From Nocardia neocaledoniensis (GTDB lineage: Bacteria > Actinomycetota > Actinomycetes > Mycobacteriales > Mycobacteriaceae), in contig NZ_JARWOJ010000285.1 in the NCBI RefSeq assembly GCF_029868625.1, forward strand, positions 1-39,008: a stretch of DNA of 39,008 bases, in the 5' to 3' direction. The position numbers and the translations under genes are program-made. Positions 8,450-15,867 of this stretch are shown here, piece after piece (position 1 is the first letter of the stretch; every line of letters begins with the position of its first letter). Below the pieces are notes generated by a model that searched no databases, had not been told where the DNA came from, and saw only the letters and a list, made by a program, of their open reading frames with translations.

Positions 8450-10656
8450 GCCTCGTGAACTCACCCGTCATCGACACGGTCCTGCCGGACGGCCGATCGG
8501 ACTCGACGGCCGCCCTCCCGCAGCCCGCTCCCGGCGTCGATCGCACGCCGGTCGGTTCGGCCGCTCCCGACGTGCCTGCCATGGCCTCGGCCGAGTCGGT
8601 GACGGCGGTCGAGGCCCCCCGCCCCGTCGATACCCCGATGGGCGCTGTCCCCGCCCGTTCCATCGAGGTCACGAGCCCGGGCATGCAGACGACCGTGCAG
8701 GACTGGCCGGGACGCATCGGCTACTGGCACATCGGCGTTCCGCCCTCGGGCCCGATGGACGATCTGTCGTTCCGCCTGGGCAACCGGATACTCGGGAACC
8801 CGGAGGGCGCGGCGGGACTCGAGTGCACGCTGGGCGGTCCGACGCTGCGGTTCGGCGAGTCGACCTGGGTGTGCGTCACCGGCGCGGTCGCCGACGTGCG
8901 CGTGGACGGCGTTCCGGTGGAGCAGTGGCGCACCGTCGAGGTTCCGGCCGGCGGCGTCCTCGAGGTGGGCGCGATCCGCGGGCCGGGTATGCGTACCTAC
9001 ATCCTCGTCTCCGGCGGCATCGACGTCGCGCGGTTCCTCGGCAGCGCGGCCACTTTCACGCTGGGCAAGTTCGGTGGCGGCACGGGTGCGGCGCTGCGCG
9101 CGGGCGACGCGCTGACGCTCGGCGCACCGACGACCCGCCTGGCCGCCGCCGTGCCGATGGCCGATATCCCGGCCTTCGGCCACCGCTGGGAGCTCGCGGT
9201 GACCGAGGGACCGCACGGCGCGCCGGAGTTCTTCACCCGCGCGGACTTCGACACGATCGTCGGCACCGACTACGAGGTCCACTTCAATTCCGATCGCACC
9301 GGTGTCCGGCTGATCGGGCCGAAGCCGGAGTGGGCGCGCACCGATGGCGGGGAGGCGGGCCTACACCCGTCGAACATCCACGACAACGCCTATTCGATCG
9401 GCGCGCTCGACTTCACCGGTGACACCCCGATCCTGCTCGGCCCCGACGGCCCCAGCCTGGGCGGATTCGTCTGCCCGGTGACGGTGGTCGCGGCCGACCG
9501 CTGGAAGCTGGGGCAGCTCGCCCCTGGCGACAAGGTCCGGTTCGTCCCCGTCCGGTCCGAACACGCCGCTCCCGCGGCCGAACTGGGCCCACGGCGGCGC
9601 GCGTCGTTCGGCACCGTGCTGTCCGCGGGCCGTGACGCCGACGACGGCATCCTGCGCCGCACCGCGGTCGACGACGAAACCGGCGTCACCTACCGCAGGC
9701 AGGGCGACGACGGTGTGCTCGTCGAATACGGCACGCTCACCCTGGATCTCGGCCTCCGCGCTCGCGTGCACGCCCTCCACCAGCACCTGATCGCCCTGGG
9801 CCTGCGCGGCGTCGTCGAACTCACGCCGGGCATCCGGTCCCTGCAGGTCCGCGTCGACCCAGCAGTCCTCCCGATTCGTCAGCTGCTCGATCTGCTCGCC
9901 GAAGCCGAAGCGCAACTGCCGGATTCCGCGCAGCTGGTGGTCCCGAGCCGGACGGTCCATTTGCCGCTGTCCTGGGACGACCCGTCCACGCGCGAGGCGA
10001 TCACCCGCTACATGCACGGCGTCCGCGCCGACGCCCCGTGGTGTCCGTGGAACATCGAGTTCATCCGCCGCATGAACGGCCTCGGCTCGGTCGAGGACGT
10101 CTACCGCACGGTGTTCGACGCCGAGTACCTCGTCCTCGGCCTCGGTGACGTCTACCTCGGCGCACCCGTCGCCACCCCGACCGATCCCCGCCATCGCCTC
10201 GTCACCACCAAATACAATCCGGCGCGGACCTGGACTCCGGAGAACGCCGTCGGCATCGGCGGCGCCTACCTGTGCATCTACGGCATGGAAGGCCCCGGCG
10301 GCTACCAGTTCGTCGGCCGCACCACGCAGGTGTGGAACCACCGCGCCAGGCCGGCCGGCACCGCGGGCCCCGGCGTCGACCGCTTCCGCACCGACGCGGA
10401 AACCCCTTGGCTCCTGCGCTATTTCGACCGCATCCGCTGGCACCCGGTTGAGCCCGACGAACTCCTCGACCTGCGCGCCGATTTCGCGGCGGGCAAGGTC
10501 GACATCACCACCGAGGACGGCGAATTCCGCCTCGCCGACTACCGCCGCTTCCTCACCGACAACGCCACCTCCATCGCCGACTTCCGCGCCGTCCAGGCCG
10601 AGGCCTTCGCCGCCGAGCGCCAATCCTGGCGTACCGCGGGCGAACTCACGGACTGA
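8446..10656 (+). CDS. Urea/guanidine carboxylase carboxyltransferase polypeptide (KipA+KipI domains, no BC or BCCP)
   Basis: This 736-residue protein has a disordered Pro/Ala-rich leader (1-70), a KipA-like AHS2 domain (about 72-370, beginning SIEVTSPGMQTTVQDWPG) and a KipI-like AHS1 domain (about 414-630, with YRRQGDDGVLVEYG and GAYLCIYGMEGPGGYQFVGR). The tail (670-734) resembles the stretch that precedes the biotin carrier in full-length urea carboxylases. Together these form the carboxyltransferase that moves CO2 from biotin to urea or guanidine. Complete enzymes are about 1,200 residues. The N-terminal biotin carboxylase and the C-terminal carrier with its biotinyl-lysine motif are both absent, so partners must be encoded elsewhere. 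Its ATG overlaps the previous stop. Confidence 0.9.
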   Translation: MSLVNSPVIDTVLPDGRSDSTAALPQPAPGVDRTPVGSAAPDVPAMASAESVTAVEAPRPVDTPMGAVPARSIEVTSPGMQTTVQDWPGRIGYWHIGVPPSGPMDDLSFRLGNRILGNPEGAAGLECTLGGPTLRFGESTWVCVTGAVADVRVDGVPVEQWRTVEVPAGGVLEVGAIRGPGMRTYILVSGGIDVARFLGSAATFTLGKFGGGTGAALRAGDALTLGAPTTRLAAAVPMADIPAFGHRWELAVTEGPHGAPEFFTRADFDTIVGTDYEVHFNSDRTGVRLIGPKPEWARTDGGEAGLHPSNIHDNAYSIGALDFTGDTPILLGPDGPSLGGFVCPVTVVAADRWKLGQLAPGDKVRFVPVRSEHAAPAAELGPRRRASFGTVLSAGRDADDGILRRTAVDDETGVTYRRQGDDGVLVEYGTLTLDLGLRARVHALHQHLIALGLRGVVELTPGIRSLQVRVDPAVLPIRQLLDLLAEAEAQLPDSAQLVVPSRTVHLPLSWDDPSTREAITRYMHGVRADAPWCPWNIEFIRRMNGLGSVEDVYRTVFDAEYLVLGLGDVYLGAPVATPTDPRHRLVTTKYNPARTWTPENAVGIGGAYLCIYGMEGPGGYQFVGRTTQVWNHRARPAGTAGPGVDRFRTDAETPWLLRYFDRIRWHPVEPDELLDLRADFAAGKVDITTEDGEFRLADYRRFLTDNATSIADFRAVQAEAFAAERQSWRTAGELTD

Positions 10657-10665
10657 GCCAGGACG

Positions 10666-11067
10666 TCACGGCGCGACGGCCGCCACCGCCTCGATCTCGA
10701 TGAGCGCGCCTTCGACGGCGAGGCCGGAGACGAAAGCGAAGGTGATCGCGGGCGGGTTCGGCATGTGGCCCCAGGAGGCGCCGAAGGCGGCGAAGCCTTC
10801 CTGAAGGCTCTGCCCCTCCTTGATCAGGAGGTTCCACTTGACCACGTCGCCGGGTTCGGCGCCCGCGGCGGCAAGGCAGGCGCGCAGGTTGTCGAGAGTT
10901 TGTTTCACCTGGGAAGCGAGGTCGGGGCCGACGACGCGTCCGGTGGCGTCGACACCGTTCTGGCCGCCGATGTACACCAGGTCGGCGCCGGCCGGAACCC
11001 GGACCACCTGGGAGAAGGCCGGGTTGGTGTGCAGGGATTCGGGATTGAGGTAGGTCGCGATTGCCAT
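10666..11067 (-). CDS. RidA-like (YjgF/YER057c/UK114 superfamily) protein lacking the catalytic arginine
   Basis: This 133-residue protein has the Rid fold: PAFSQVVRVPAGADLVYIGGQ near the N-terminus, QVKQTLDNLRACLAAAGAEPGDVVKWNLL in the middle and LIEIEAVAAV at the end. Canonical RidA hydrolyses reactive enamines/imines with an Arg in a P-A-R-S/T motif (Arg105 in E. coli). Here the equivalent reads PPAIT (residues 105-109), so the arginine is an isoleucine and standard deaminase activity is unlikely. The start at 11067 begins the family homology; a longer frame upstream runs through the divergent promoter and gene. It converges on the carboxyltransferase 9 bases away and shares a 30-base promoter with the CGNR gene. 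Confidence 0.88.
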   Translation of the reverse strand: MAIATYLNPESLHTNPAFSQVVRVPAGADLVYIGGQNGVDATGRVVGPDLASQVKQTLDNLRACLAAAGAEPGDVVKWNLLIKEGQSLQEGFAAFGASWGHMPNPPAITFAFVSGLAVEGALIEIEAVAAVAP

Positions 11068-11097
11068 GCGACTACGGTAACCAGTTAAACTGGTGTC
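11068..11097. promoter_or_regulatory. 30-bp divergent leaderless promoter with a 15-bp palindromic operator
   Basis: TAAACT (11086-11091, plus) and TACCGT (11079-11074, minus) both fit TANNNT and each lies exactly 6 bases before an ATG, with no Shine-Dalgarno on either side, so both transcripts are probably leaderless. Between and over them is the perfect palindrome ACCAGTT-a-AACTGGT (11080-11094). One bound dimer would block both promoters; the CGNR protein encoded to the right is the natural candidate. Confidence 0.6.
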
Positions 11098-11658
11098 ATG
11101 CAAGGGCGAAAATCTCTCCCCCCGGCGGTCCGGCGGCGGTTCCAGACCGGCCGCGTCTCGCTCGACCTCGTACACACCGGCGGTGAGGGCGAGCTGGCGG
11201 TGTGGGAGATCGTGCACACGGCCGAGGACCTGGGCCACTGGCTCGGCGTCATCCTCGAGCTGCCCGATCTGGCAGCCGACGACGCCGACCTCGCCGCGTT
11301 CCACCGCCTCCGCAACGCCCTCTCCCGCGCCGCCTTCGGCGCGGCGGCGGGTAAGCCGTTGACGCCCAGCGACATCGACGCGATCAACGCGGCCGCGGCG
11401 GAACCACCCCTGGTCCCCCACCTGAACCCCGACGGCACCCGCGACTATCCCGCCGCTACCGCCGGGGCCGCCCTCGCCACCCTCGCCCGCGACGCCATCG
11501 ACCTGTTCGCGAGTCCGCTGGCCGCCCGCATCCGCGTCTGCGCCTCGGAGACCTGCGGGCTCCTGTTCGTCGACGCGTCCCGGCCGGGCCGGCGCCGCTG
11601 GTGCTCGATGGACCGCTGCGGCAATATCGCCAAGGTCCGCAAGTACCGCGAGGCCTAG
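11098..11658 (+). CDS. CGNR zinc-finger transcriptional regulator with ABATE domain
   Basis: This 186-residue protein has an N-terminal ABATE-type ligand domain (about 16-140) and a C-terminal CGNR zinc finger. The four zinc ligands are Cys148, Cys153, Cys169 and Cys174 (C-x4-C-x15-C-x4-C), ending in CGNIAKVRKYRE, the CGNxxKxRxYR hallmark that binds DNA. Members are poorly characterised regulators, some linked to stress or antibiotic gene control. It has no Shine-Dalgarno and its ATG follows a TAAACT box by 6 bases. It is divergent from the Rid-like gene, which is its most likely target along with itself (inference). A weak 5-bp hairpin (11650-11664) spans the convergent end with the MarR gene. 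Confidence 0.92.
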   Translation: MQGRKSLPPAVRRRFQTGRVSLDLVHTGGEGELAVWEIVHTAEDLGHWLGVILELPDLAADDADLAAFHRLRNALSRAAFGAAAGKPLTPSDIDAINAAAAEPPLVPHLNPDGTRDYPAATAGAALATLARDAIDLFASPLAARIRVCASETCGLLFVDASRPGRRRWCSMDRCGNIAKVRKYREA

Positions 11659-11662
11659 CGCC

Positions 11663-12136
11663 TCAGGACGACTCGGCGATCGCGGTCGCCGACGGATTGG
11701 TGGCGTCGCGGATGACCCGGAGCCCGGTGACCAGTCCGTCGAGCTGCTCGGGAGTCAACAGTCCGGTGAGCCAGCGCTCCAGCGCCTCGAGGTAGTCGGG
11801 GAGCACTTCTTCGAGCCGCTGGGCACCCGCGTCGGTCAGCGCCGCGTAGGAACTGCGCCGGTCGGCGGGGTCGAGCACGCGCTCGACCAGGCCCGCCGTG
11901 GCCAGCCGGTCGACCAGCCGGGTGACGCCACTGGTGGACAGCTCGGTCTGCGCGGCCAGATCGGACATACGCAGCCGCTGTCGCGGTGACCGACTCAAAC
12001 GCAGCAACGCGTTCAGATCGAGCCCGGAGACGCCGTGCGCCTTCCAGGTCGGCTCGAGCTTGGCGATCAACCCGTTGTGGGCCTCGAAGAGCAGGCCGGA
12101 AATCGTCAGGCGGGGGTCGTCGAACAGGTCGGGCAT
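11663..12136 (-). CDS. MarR-family transcriptional regulator
   Basis: This 157-residue winged-helix repressor shows the MarR DNA-binding core MSDLAAQTELSTSGVTRLVDRLATAGLVERVLDPADRRSSYAALT in overlapping parts: recognition helix STSGVTRLVDRL and wing DPADRRSSYAAL. N- and C-terminal helices would form the dimer. An in-frame GTG at 12145 would add three residues; I prefer the ATG at 12136 because GGTGA lies 5 bases upstream of it. The gene is divergent from the SGNH hydrolase, and the gap holds paired -35 boxes plus two related operator boxes, so autorepression and control of the hydrolase are likely. The inducer is unknown. Confidence 0.93.
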   Translation of the reverse strand: MPDLFDDPRLTISGLLFEAHNGLIAKLEPTWKAHGVSGLDLNALLRLSRSPRQRLRMSDLAAQTELSTSGVTRLVDRLATAGLVERVLDPADRRSSYAALTDAGAQRLEEVLPDYLEALERWLTGLLTPEQLDGLVTGLRVIRDATNPSATAIAESS

Positions 12137-12172
12137 GTCACTCACCCTAGCCGAAATTTGCTACGCGGATAG

Positions 12173-12221
12173 TTGACACGCGGAATACTGCGGCGTAGAA
12201 CTATGTCAACGCAATATTCCG
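12173..12221. promoter_or_regulatory. Overlapping divergent promoters with two MarR-type operator boxes
   Basis: A perfect TTGACA on each strand (plus 12173-12178; minus 12209-12204) forms an inverted pair. Weaker -10 boxes follow: TAGAAC at 12196-12201 (17-base spacer) for the hydrolase and TATTCC at 12187-12182 (16-base spacer) for marR, so the promoters overlap face to face. A 13-bp sequence, GCGGAATA(C/T)TGCG, occurs at 12180-12192 and inverted at 12210-12222 with one mismatch. Each copy is itself a near-palindrome centred on AATATT, as expected for a MarR dimer site. Confidence 0.6.
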
Positions 12222-12243
12222 CACAGCAAATATCGGAGTGATC

Positions 12244-13380
12244 ATGCAGGACCACACGTGGGTAGCCGGGTTCCGAACCGGGGTCATCGACCCGAACGAG
12301 CAGATCAAGCTCGCCGAATCGCGCGAGTTCAGCGACGAGACCGTGCGCCACGTCATCCACCTGGCCGGCGGCGGTGACGCGCTGCGCGTGCGGTTGACCA
12401 ACCGCTACGGCACCGCTCCCCTGCGGATCGGGTCCGCCCGGATCGCGCGGCGCAAGGAGGGTTCGGCGCTCGTCGCCGACACCGATCACGCGATCACCGC
12501 GGGTGGCGCGGCCACGTTCACCATCGATCCGGGCGCCGAACTGGTGAGCGATCCGATCGACCTCGCGGTCACCGCGGGCGAGGATTTGCTGCTCAGCCTG
12601 TACCTGCCCACCGCGACCGGGCTCGCGACCTTCGCCCACCAGCCGGCCGAGATCGCCTATCTCGTCGACGGCGAGCACACGGCCGACGTGGAACTCCCTG
12701 ACGCCCAGGAACTTCCGTTCCGTTTCTTCGTCACGGGGATCGACGTGCTGGCGACCGACGCACCACCGATCGCGGTGGCCTTCGGCGACTCCTGGTTCGA
12801 GGGTGTCGGCACCACGCTGAGCGCCAATCGGCGCTCGGTCGATGTGCTCAACTCCCGGCTCGCCCGTGGCTGGGTGGTCAACAACGGCATCGCGGGCAAT
12901 CGCCTCACCGCCGAGCAGATCGGCGAATCCGGGCTCGGCCGTTTCGATTCCGACGCGCTGCGGGTGCCGGGCGTCACCGATGTCCTGGTCAACTTCGGCA
13001 TCAACGATCTCATCCTCGGCGCGATGGGCGGTCAGCCGTCGGCGACCGCCGAGCAGCTGATCGCCGGATTCACCGAGCTCGCCACCCGCGCGCACGCCGC
13101 CGGGCTCCGCATCCACGCCGCGACCATCGGCCCGTACGCGGGCTGCGTCTACCCCGGCATGCCCCTGCTGGAGACCCAGCCGACCCGCCACTCCGTGAAC
13201 GAATGGCTCCGCACCACCGAGGTTTTCGACTCGGTCTTCGATGTCGATCGCGCGGTCGCCGACCCGGCGCGCCCCGATCACATCCGTCCCGAGTTCGACA
13301 GCGGCGACGGCATGCACCTCAACGATGCCGGCGCCGCGGCCATGGCGGCCACCGTCGACCTCACCGCCCTGTTCGGCTGA
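12244..13380 (+). CDS. Cytoplasmic SGNH/GDSL-family hydrolase
   Basis: This 378-residue lipase/esterase-like protein has an N-terminal beta-rich domain (about 1-170) and an SGNH domain. The catalytic Ser183 sits in a modified block I, GDSWFEG instead of GDSI/LT. GIAGNR (215-220) gives the block II glycine, FGINDL (251-256) gives the block III Asn254, and DGMHLNDAG (355-363) supplies Asp355 and His358. No signal peptide is present, so it acts inside the cell on an unknown ester. The ATG at 12244 is preceded by CGGAG (12234-12238); a GTG at 12238 is possible but overlaps that ribosome-binding site. Control by the divergent MarR protein is likely. Confidence 0.92.
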   Translation: MQDHTWVAGFRTGVIDPNEQIKLAESREFSDETVRHVIHLAGGGDALRVRLTNRYGTAPLRIGSARIARRKEGSALVADTDHAITAGGAATFTIDPGAELVSDPIDLAVTAGEDLLLSLYLPTATGLATFAHQPAEIAYLVDGEHTADVELPDAQELPFRFFVTGIDVLATDAPPIAVAFGDSWFEGVGTTLSANRRSVDVLNSRLARGWVVNNGIAGNRLTAEQIGESGLGRFDSDALRVPGVTDVLVNFGINDLILGAMGGQPSATAEQLIAGFTELATRAHAAGLRIHAATIGPYAGCVYPGMPLLETQPTRHSVNEWLRTTEVFDSVFDVDRAVADPARPDHIRPEFDSGDGMHLNDAGAAAMAATVDLTALFG

Positions 13381-13397
13381 GGGACACCACGCGACGG

Positions 13398-13420
13398 CCC
13401 GCGGCAGCATGCGCCGCGGG
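13398..13420. terminator. Hairpin between converging SGNH hydrolase and MDR genes
   Basis: CCCGCGGC and GCCGCGGG form a perfect 8-bp stem around a 7-base loop in the 40-base gap between the two stops (13380 and 13421). Without T-runs it can serve both strands as an actinobacterial-type terminator. Confidence 0.5.
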
Positions 13421-14395
13421 TCACGGCACCGTGAGGACGGTCTTTCCCGAGGCATGCCCGCGCGCGAAGGTCTCGACTGCGGTCGCGGTGTCGGACAGGG
13501 GGAATCGGCGTTCGATCACCGGGCGCAGCCGTCCCGCGGCCGCGAGTCCGGCGAGGTAGTCGAGATCGGCGGCCGTCGGACGCATGAGGAGCGGCTTCAG
13601 GGTCTGGCGGACGAACAGGTCGGCGAGAACGACCTGGCCGAGCCAGCGGACGGGGCCGAACCAGTTGTCACCGGGGGCCGCGGCGGAGGAGATGTAGATC
13701 CCGTCGGGAGTGAGGACGCGACGGTAGTCGCGGAGCGTGCGGTTGCCCGCCAGATCGAAGACGACGTCGTAAGCGCCGTCGGTGTGGGTGAAATCGTCGA
13801 TGGTGTAGTCGATGACGGTGTCGGCACCGATGGCGCGAACCATGTCCACATGCCTGGTGCCGCAGACGGCGGTCACATCGGCGCCGAGCACCTTGGCCAG
13901 CTGTACCGCGAAGGTGCCGACGCCGCCCGACGCGCCGTTGATCAGAACCCGTTGACCCCGTGTGACTTCGCCGATGTCGCGCAGACCCTGCAACGCCGTC
14001 ATTCCCGAATCGGGCAGGGCCGCGGCCGCGTCCATATCGAGGCCGTCGGGGATCGCGGCGAGGGATCCCACCGCGGCGCGGGCATATTCGGCGAACGCTC
14101 CGCCCGGCACCACCCCGAAAACACGGTCACCGATGCCGAACGTCGTCACCCCGGCGCCGACCGCCACGATCTCCCCCGCCAGATTCTGGCCGATCATCGG
14201 CCGCTTGGGCCTGCGTAGGCCGAAACCCAGGCGCAGCAGGTAGGGGGTGCCGTTGAGCAGGTGCAGATCGCCGCTGCACAGCGACGCCGCGCGCACCCGG
14301 ACCACCACCTCCCCCGCCCCCGGTGCCGGGCGCGGCACCCGTGCGAGGCGTAGCACCTCACCGCCGCCGTAGCGCGGGGCGATCCAAGCGGTCAT
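13421..14395 (-). CDS. NAD(P)-dependent medium-chain reductase, quinone oxidoreductase-like
   Basis: This 324-residue protein belongs to the zinc-free medium-chain dehydrogenase/reductase family. A GroES-like N-terminal domain (1-120) contains CSGDLHLLNG where alcohol dehydrogenases have zinc ligands and MIGQNLAGEIVAVG. The Rossmann segment LINGASGGVGTFAVQLAKVLG (151-171) binds the NAD(P) dinucleotide, and IGADTVIDY (189-197) follows as in quinone reductases. It probably reduces a quinone or enone; the substrate is not predictable. The start at 14395 is where family homology begins. It is divergent from the TetR gene at 14436 with only 40 bases between, which suggests control by that TetR. 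Confidence 0.92.
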   Translation of the reverse strand: MTAWIAPRYGGGEVLRLARVPRPAPGAGEVVVRVRAASLCSGDLHLLNGTPYLLRLGFGLRRPKRPMIGQNLAGEIVAVGAGVTTFGIGDRVFGVVPGGAFAEYARAAVGSLAAIPDGLDMDAAAALPDSGMTALQGLRDIGEVTRGQRVLINGASGGVGTFAVQLAKVLGADVTAVCGTRHVDMVRAIGADTVIDYTIDDFTHTDGAYDVVFDLAGNRTLRDYRRVLTPDGIYISSAAAPGDNWFGPVRWLGQVVLADLFVRQTLKPLLMRPTAADLDYLAGLAAAGRLRPVIERRFPLSDTATAVETFARGHASGKTVLTVP

Positions 14396-14435
14396 CGAAG
14401 TGGTGTCCAGTGGGTCAAGGACAGGGAGGAACGCC

Positions 14436-15074
14436 ATGACGGCACGCGTCCCGCTCACCAGGGAGCGGGTCCTGCGCGCGGCCATCGACATCGCCGACCG
14501 GGACGGGCTCGACGCACTGTCGATGCGCAGGCTCGCCAAGGCCCTCGGCGTGGAGGCGATGTCGCTGTACAACCACGTCGCCAACAAGGACGACCTGCTC
14601 GACGGCATCGTCGACCTGGTCGTCGCCGAGATCCACGTCCCGGTGCCCGGTGGTGACTGGCGCGCCGAACTGCGCCACCGTGCCACCTCCGCGCACGAGG
14701 TCCTGCTCCGCCACCGCTGGGCCACCGGCCTGCTCGGATCGCGCGTCAATGTCGGCCCGGCCATGCTCCGCTACATCGACGCCACCCTCGGCTGCCTGAT
14801 CGCCGCGGGCTTCACCTACGAACAGGCCGACCGCGCCTGGAACGCCCTGGACTCACACATCTACGGCTTCACCCTCCAAGCCATCAACTTCCCCCTCGAC
14901 CCCACCGAATACGCCTCAGCCGCAACCCGTTTCCTCCGCCTGATTCCCCCGGAAACCCACCCCCACATGCACACCCTGACCACCCTGGTCATAGCCGGAA
15001 CCCACACCGGCACCGCCGACTTCACCTTCGGCCTAGACCTGCTGCTTGACGGCCTGAGCGGCCTGCTCGCCTAG
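14436..15074 (+). CDS. TetR-family transcriptional regulator
   Basis: This 212-residue repressor has an N-terminal helix-turn-helix (RVLRAAIDIADRDGLDALSM then RRLAKALGVEAMSLYNHVANKDDLLDGI, residues about 11-58) of the TetR type and a C-terminal domain resembling TetR_C of actinobacterial drug- and xenobiotic-responsive members. GGGAGGA (14424-14430) is a strong Shine-Dalgarno for the ATG at 14436. The 40-base divergent gap to the MDR gene contains TGTCC-N10-GGACA (14404-14423), a possible but weak operator. After the stop, 15075-15160 shows no gene, RNA or clear terminator. Confidence 0.92.
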   Translation: MTARVPLTRERVLRAAIDIADRDGLDALSMRRLAKALGVEAMSLYNHVANKDDLLDGIVDLVVAEIHVPVPGGDWRAELRHRATSAHEVLLRHRWATGLLGSRVNVGPAMLRYIDATLGCLIAAGFTYEQADRAWNALDSHIYGFTLQAINFPLDPTEYASAATRFLRLIPPETHPHMHTLTTLVIAGTHTGTADFTFGLDLLLDGLSGLLA

Positions 15075-15160
15075 ACTCCTACCAGACCAGACGGTCAGTT
15101 CGGCGCGCCCATGGCCATGACGACATCAATGCCGCCCGTGCCGCTGGAGCGACCAGCCTG

Positions 15161-15559
15161 CTACTTCGCCAGCTGACCGATGCGCTGACGGGCCACATTG
15201 AGCAGAGTCGCGACATCGACATCGGGGATTTCTTCACGACGCAGCTCACGGACGAGTGAACGCTGCTCGGCATTCAGCTCCTCGGTGAGCCGTTCGATCT
15301 TCGACCGAAGATCGGAGATGTGCTGCACACGGCCACTCACATCGCGGGCATCACCGAAGTCGTCCACGATCAACCGCGTGTCGACCTGCGACAGCGGCAC
15401 ATCCAACTTCGCGGCGATAATGGTCCGCGCCTCATAACCGACATCGGTGAGATGCCTGGCCTGCCCGCATGGATCGTCCCCGTACACGTCCGGAACGGTG
15501 ATCTCCCACCACCGGCCGACCCGATTGGCATGCACGTCGTAAATGATCGCCGTACTCAT
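15161..15559 (-). CDS. hicB: HicB-type antitoxin with C-terminal helix-turn-helix
   Basis: This 132-residue protein is the probable antitoxin of the pair. Its N-terminal half (IIYDVHANRVGRWWEITVP and the following VDTRLIV) fits the partly degraded beta fold of HicB. A coiled-coil-like helix (about 80-100) leads to LVRELRREEIPDVDVATLLNVARQRIGQL, which reads as a helix-turn-helix for autoregulation. GGAGGA, formed by the last codons of hicA, precedes the ATG, and only two bases separate the hicA stop from it, so toxin and antitoxin are coupled. Toxin-first order is the usual hicAB order. Confidence 0.8.
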   Translation of the reverse strand: MSTAIIYDVHANRVGRWWEITVPDVYGDDPCGQARHLTDVGYEARTIIAAKLDVPLSQVDTRLIVDDFGDARDVSGRVQHISDLRSKIERLTEELNAEQRSLVRELRREEIPDVDVATLLNVARQRIGQLAK

Positions 15560-15561
15560 CG

Positions 15562-15774
15562 CTAATCCTCCTCGCAATCACACGCCGCCATGGCCTTGTT
15601 GATCGTCCGGACAACCCCGGGCGAGACCGTCCGATGCCCATCAGGAACGCTGACGTCGCGTTTGCCTGTGCGGCAGCCATAGATCGAGTGACTGCCCGCT
15701 CCATCGCGCAGCTTCGACCAGCCCTCCTTCTTCAGGGCTTGCAGGACCTTCCTGGTCGGTTGCTCCGCGATCAT
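15562..15774 (-). CDS. hicA: HicA-type mRNA interferase toxin
   Basis: This 70-residue protein matches the HicA double-stranded-RNA-binding fold: KVLQALKKEGWSKLRDGAGSHSIY (9-32) with the catalytic His29 in the G-S-H motif, then VSVPDGHRTVSPGVVRTINKAM, the VP-x-H-x(3-4)-G-V-x-x-I hallmark of the last strand and helix. HicA enzymes cut mRNA and arrest growth until bound by HicB. It lacks a clear Shine-Dalgarno, and a TATCTT box (15794-15789) inside a palindrome lies 14 bases before the ATG. The tail (CDCEED) is acidic and not conserved in the family. It lies 130 bases beyond the end of the NRPS gene. Confidence 0.85.
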   Translation of the reverse strand: MIAEQPTRKVLQALKKEGWSKLRDGAGSHSIYGCRTGKRDVSVPDGHRTVSPGVVRTINKAMAACDCEED

Positions 15775-15782
15775 CAGCAGAC

Positions 15783-15796
15783 GCTATCAAGATAGC
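15783..15796. promoter_or_regulatory. Palindromic operator candidate upstream of hicA
   Basis: GCTATC-aa-GATAGC is a perfect 6-2-6 palindrome ending 9 bases before the hicA start, and the likely -10 (TATCTT on the minus strand) lies within it. A second perfect palindrome, CTAGT-ag-ACTAG, sits at 15808-15819. HicB dimers, or HicAB complexes, could bind both for autorepression. Confidence 0.5.
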
Positions 15797-15867
15797 AGCA
15801 ATACCCGCTAGTAGACTAGGCGAAATCAACGCTAGCTCGCTTGCCTGGCGACGCCGGGCCGAGTGCC

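Noticed and set aside
10666..11421. 251-residue version of the Rid-like protein
   Set aside because: The extra N-terminal 118 residues are encoded opposite the CGNR gene and have no Rid similarity; homology starts at the ATG at 11067.
14404..14423. TGTCC-N10-GGACA dyad between the MDR and TetR genes
   Set aside because: Arms of only 5 bp with a 10-base spacer and no further symmetry are too weak to list as an operator.
15079..15273. Short minus-strand open frame near 15079-15273
   Set aside because: It overlaps hicB in another frame, has Ser/Arg-rich shadow-like composition and no ribosome-binding site.
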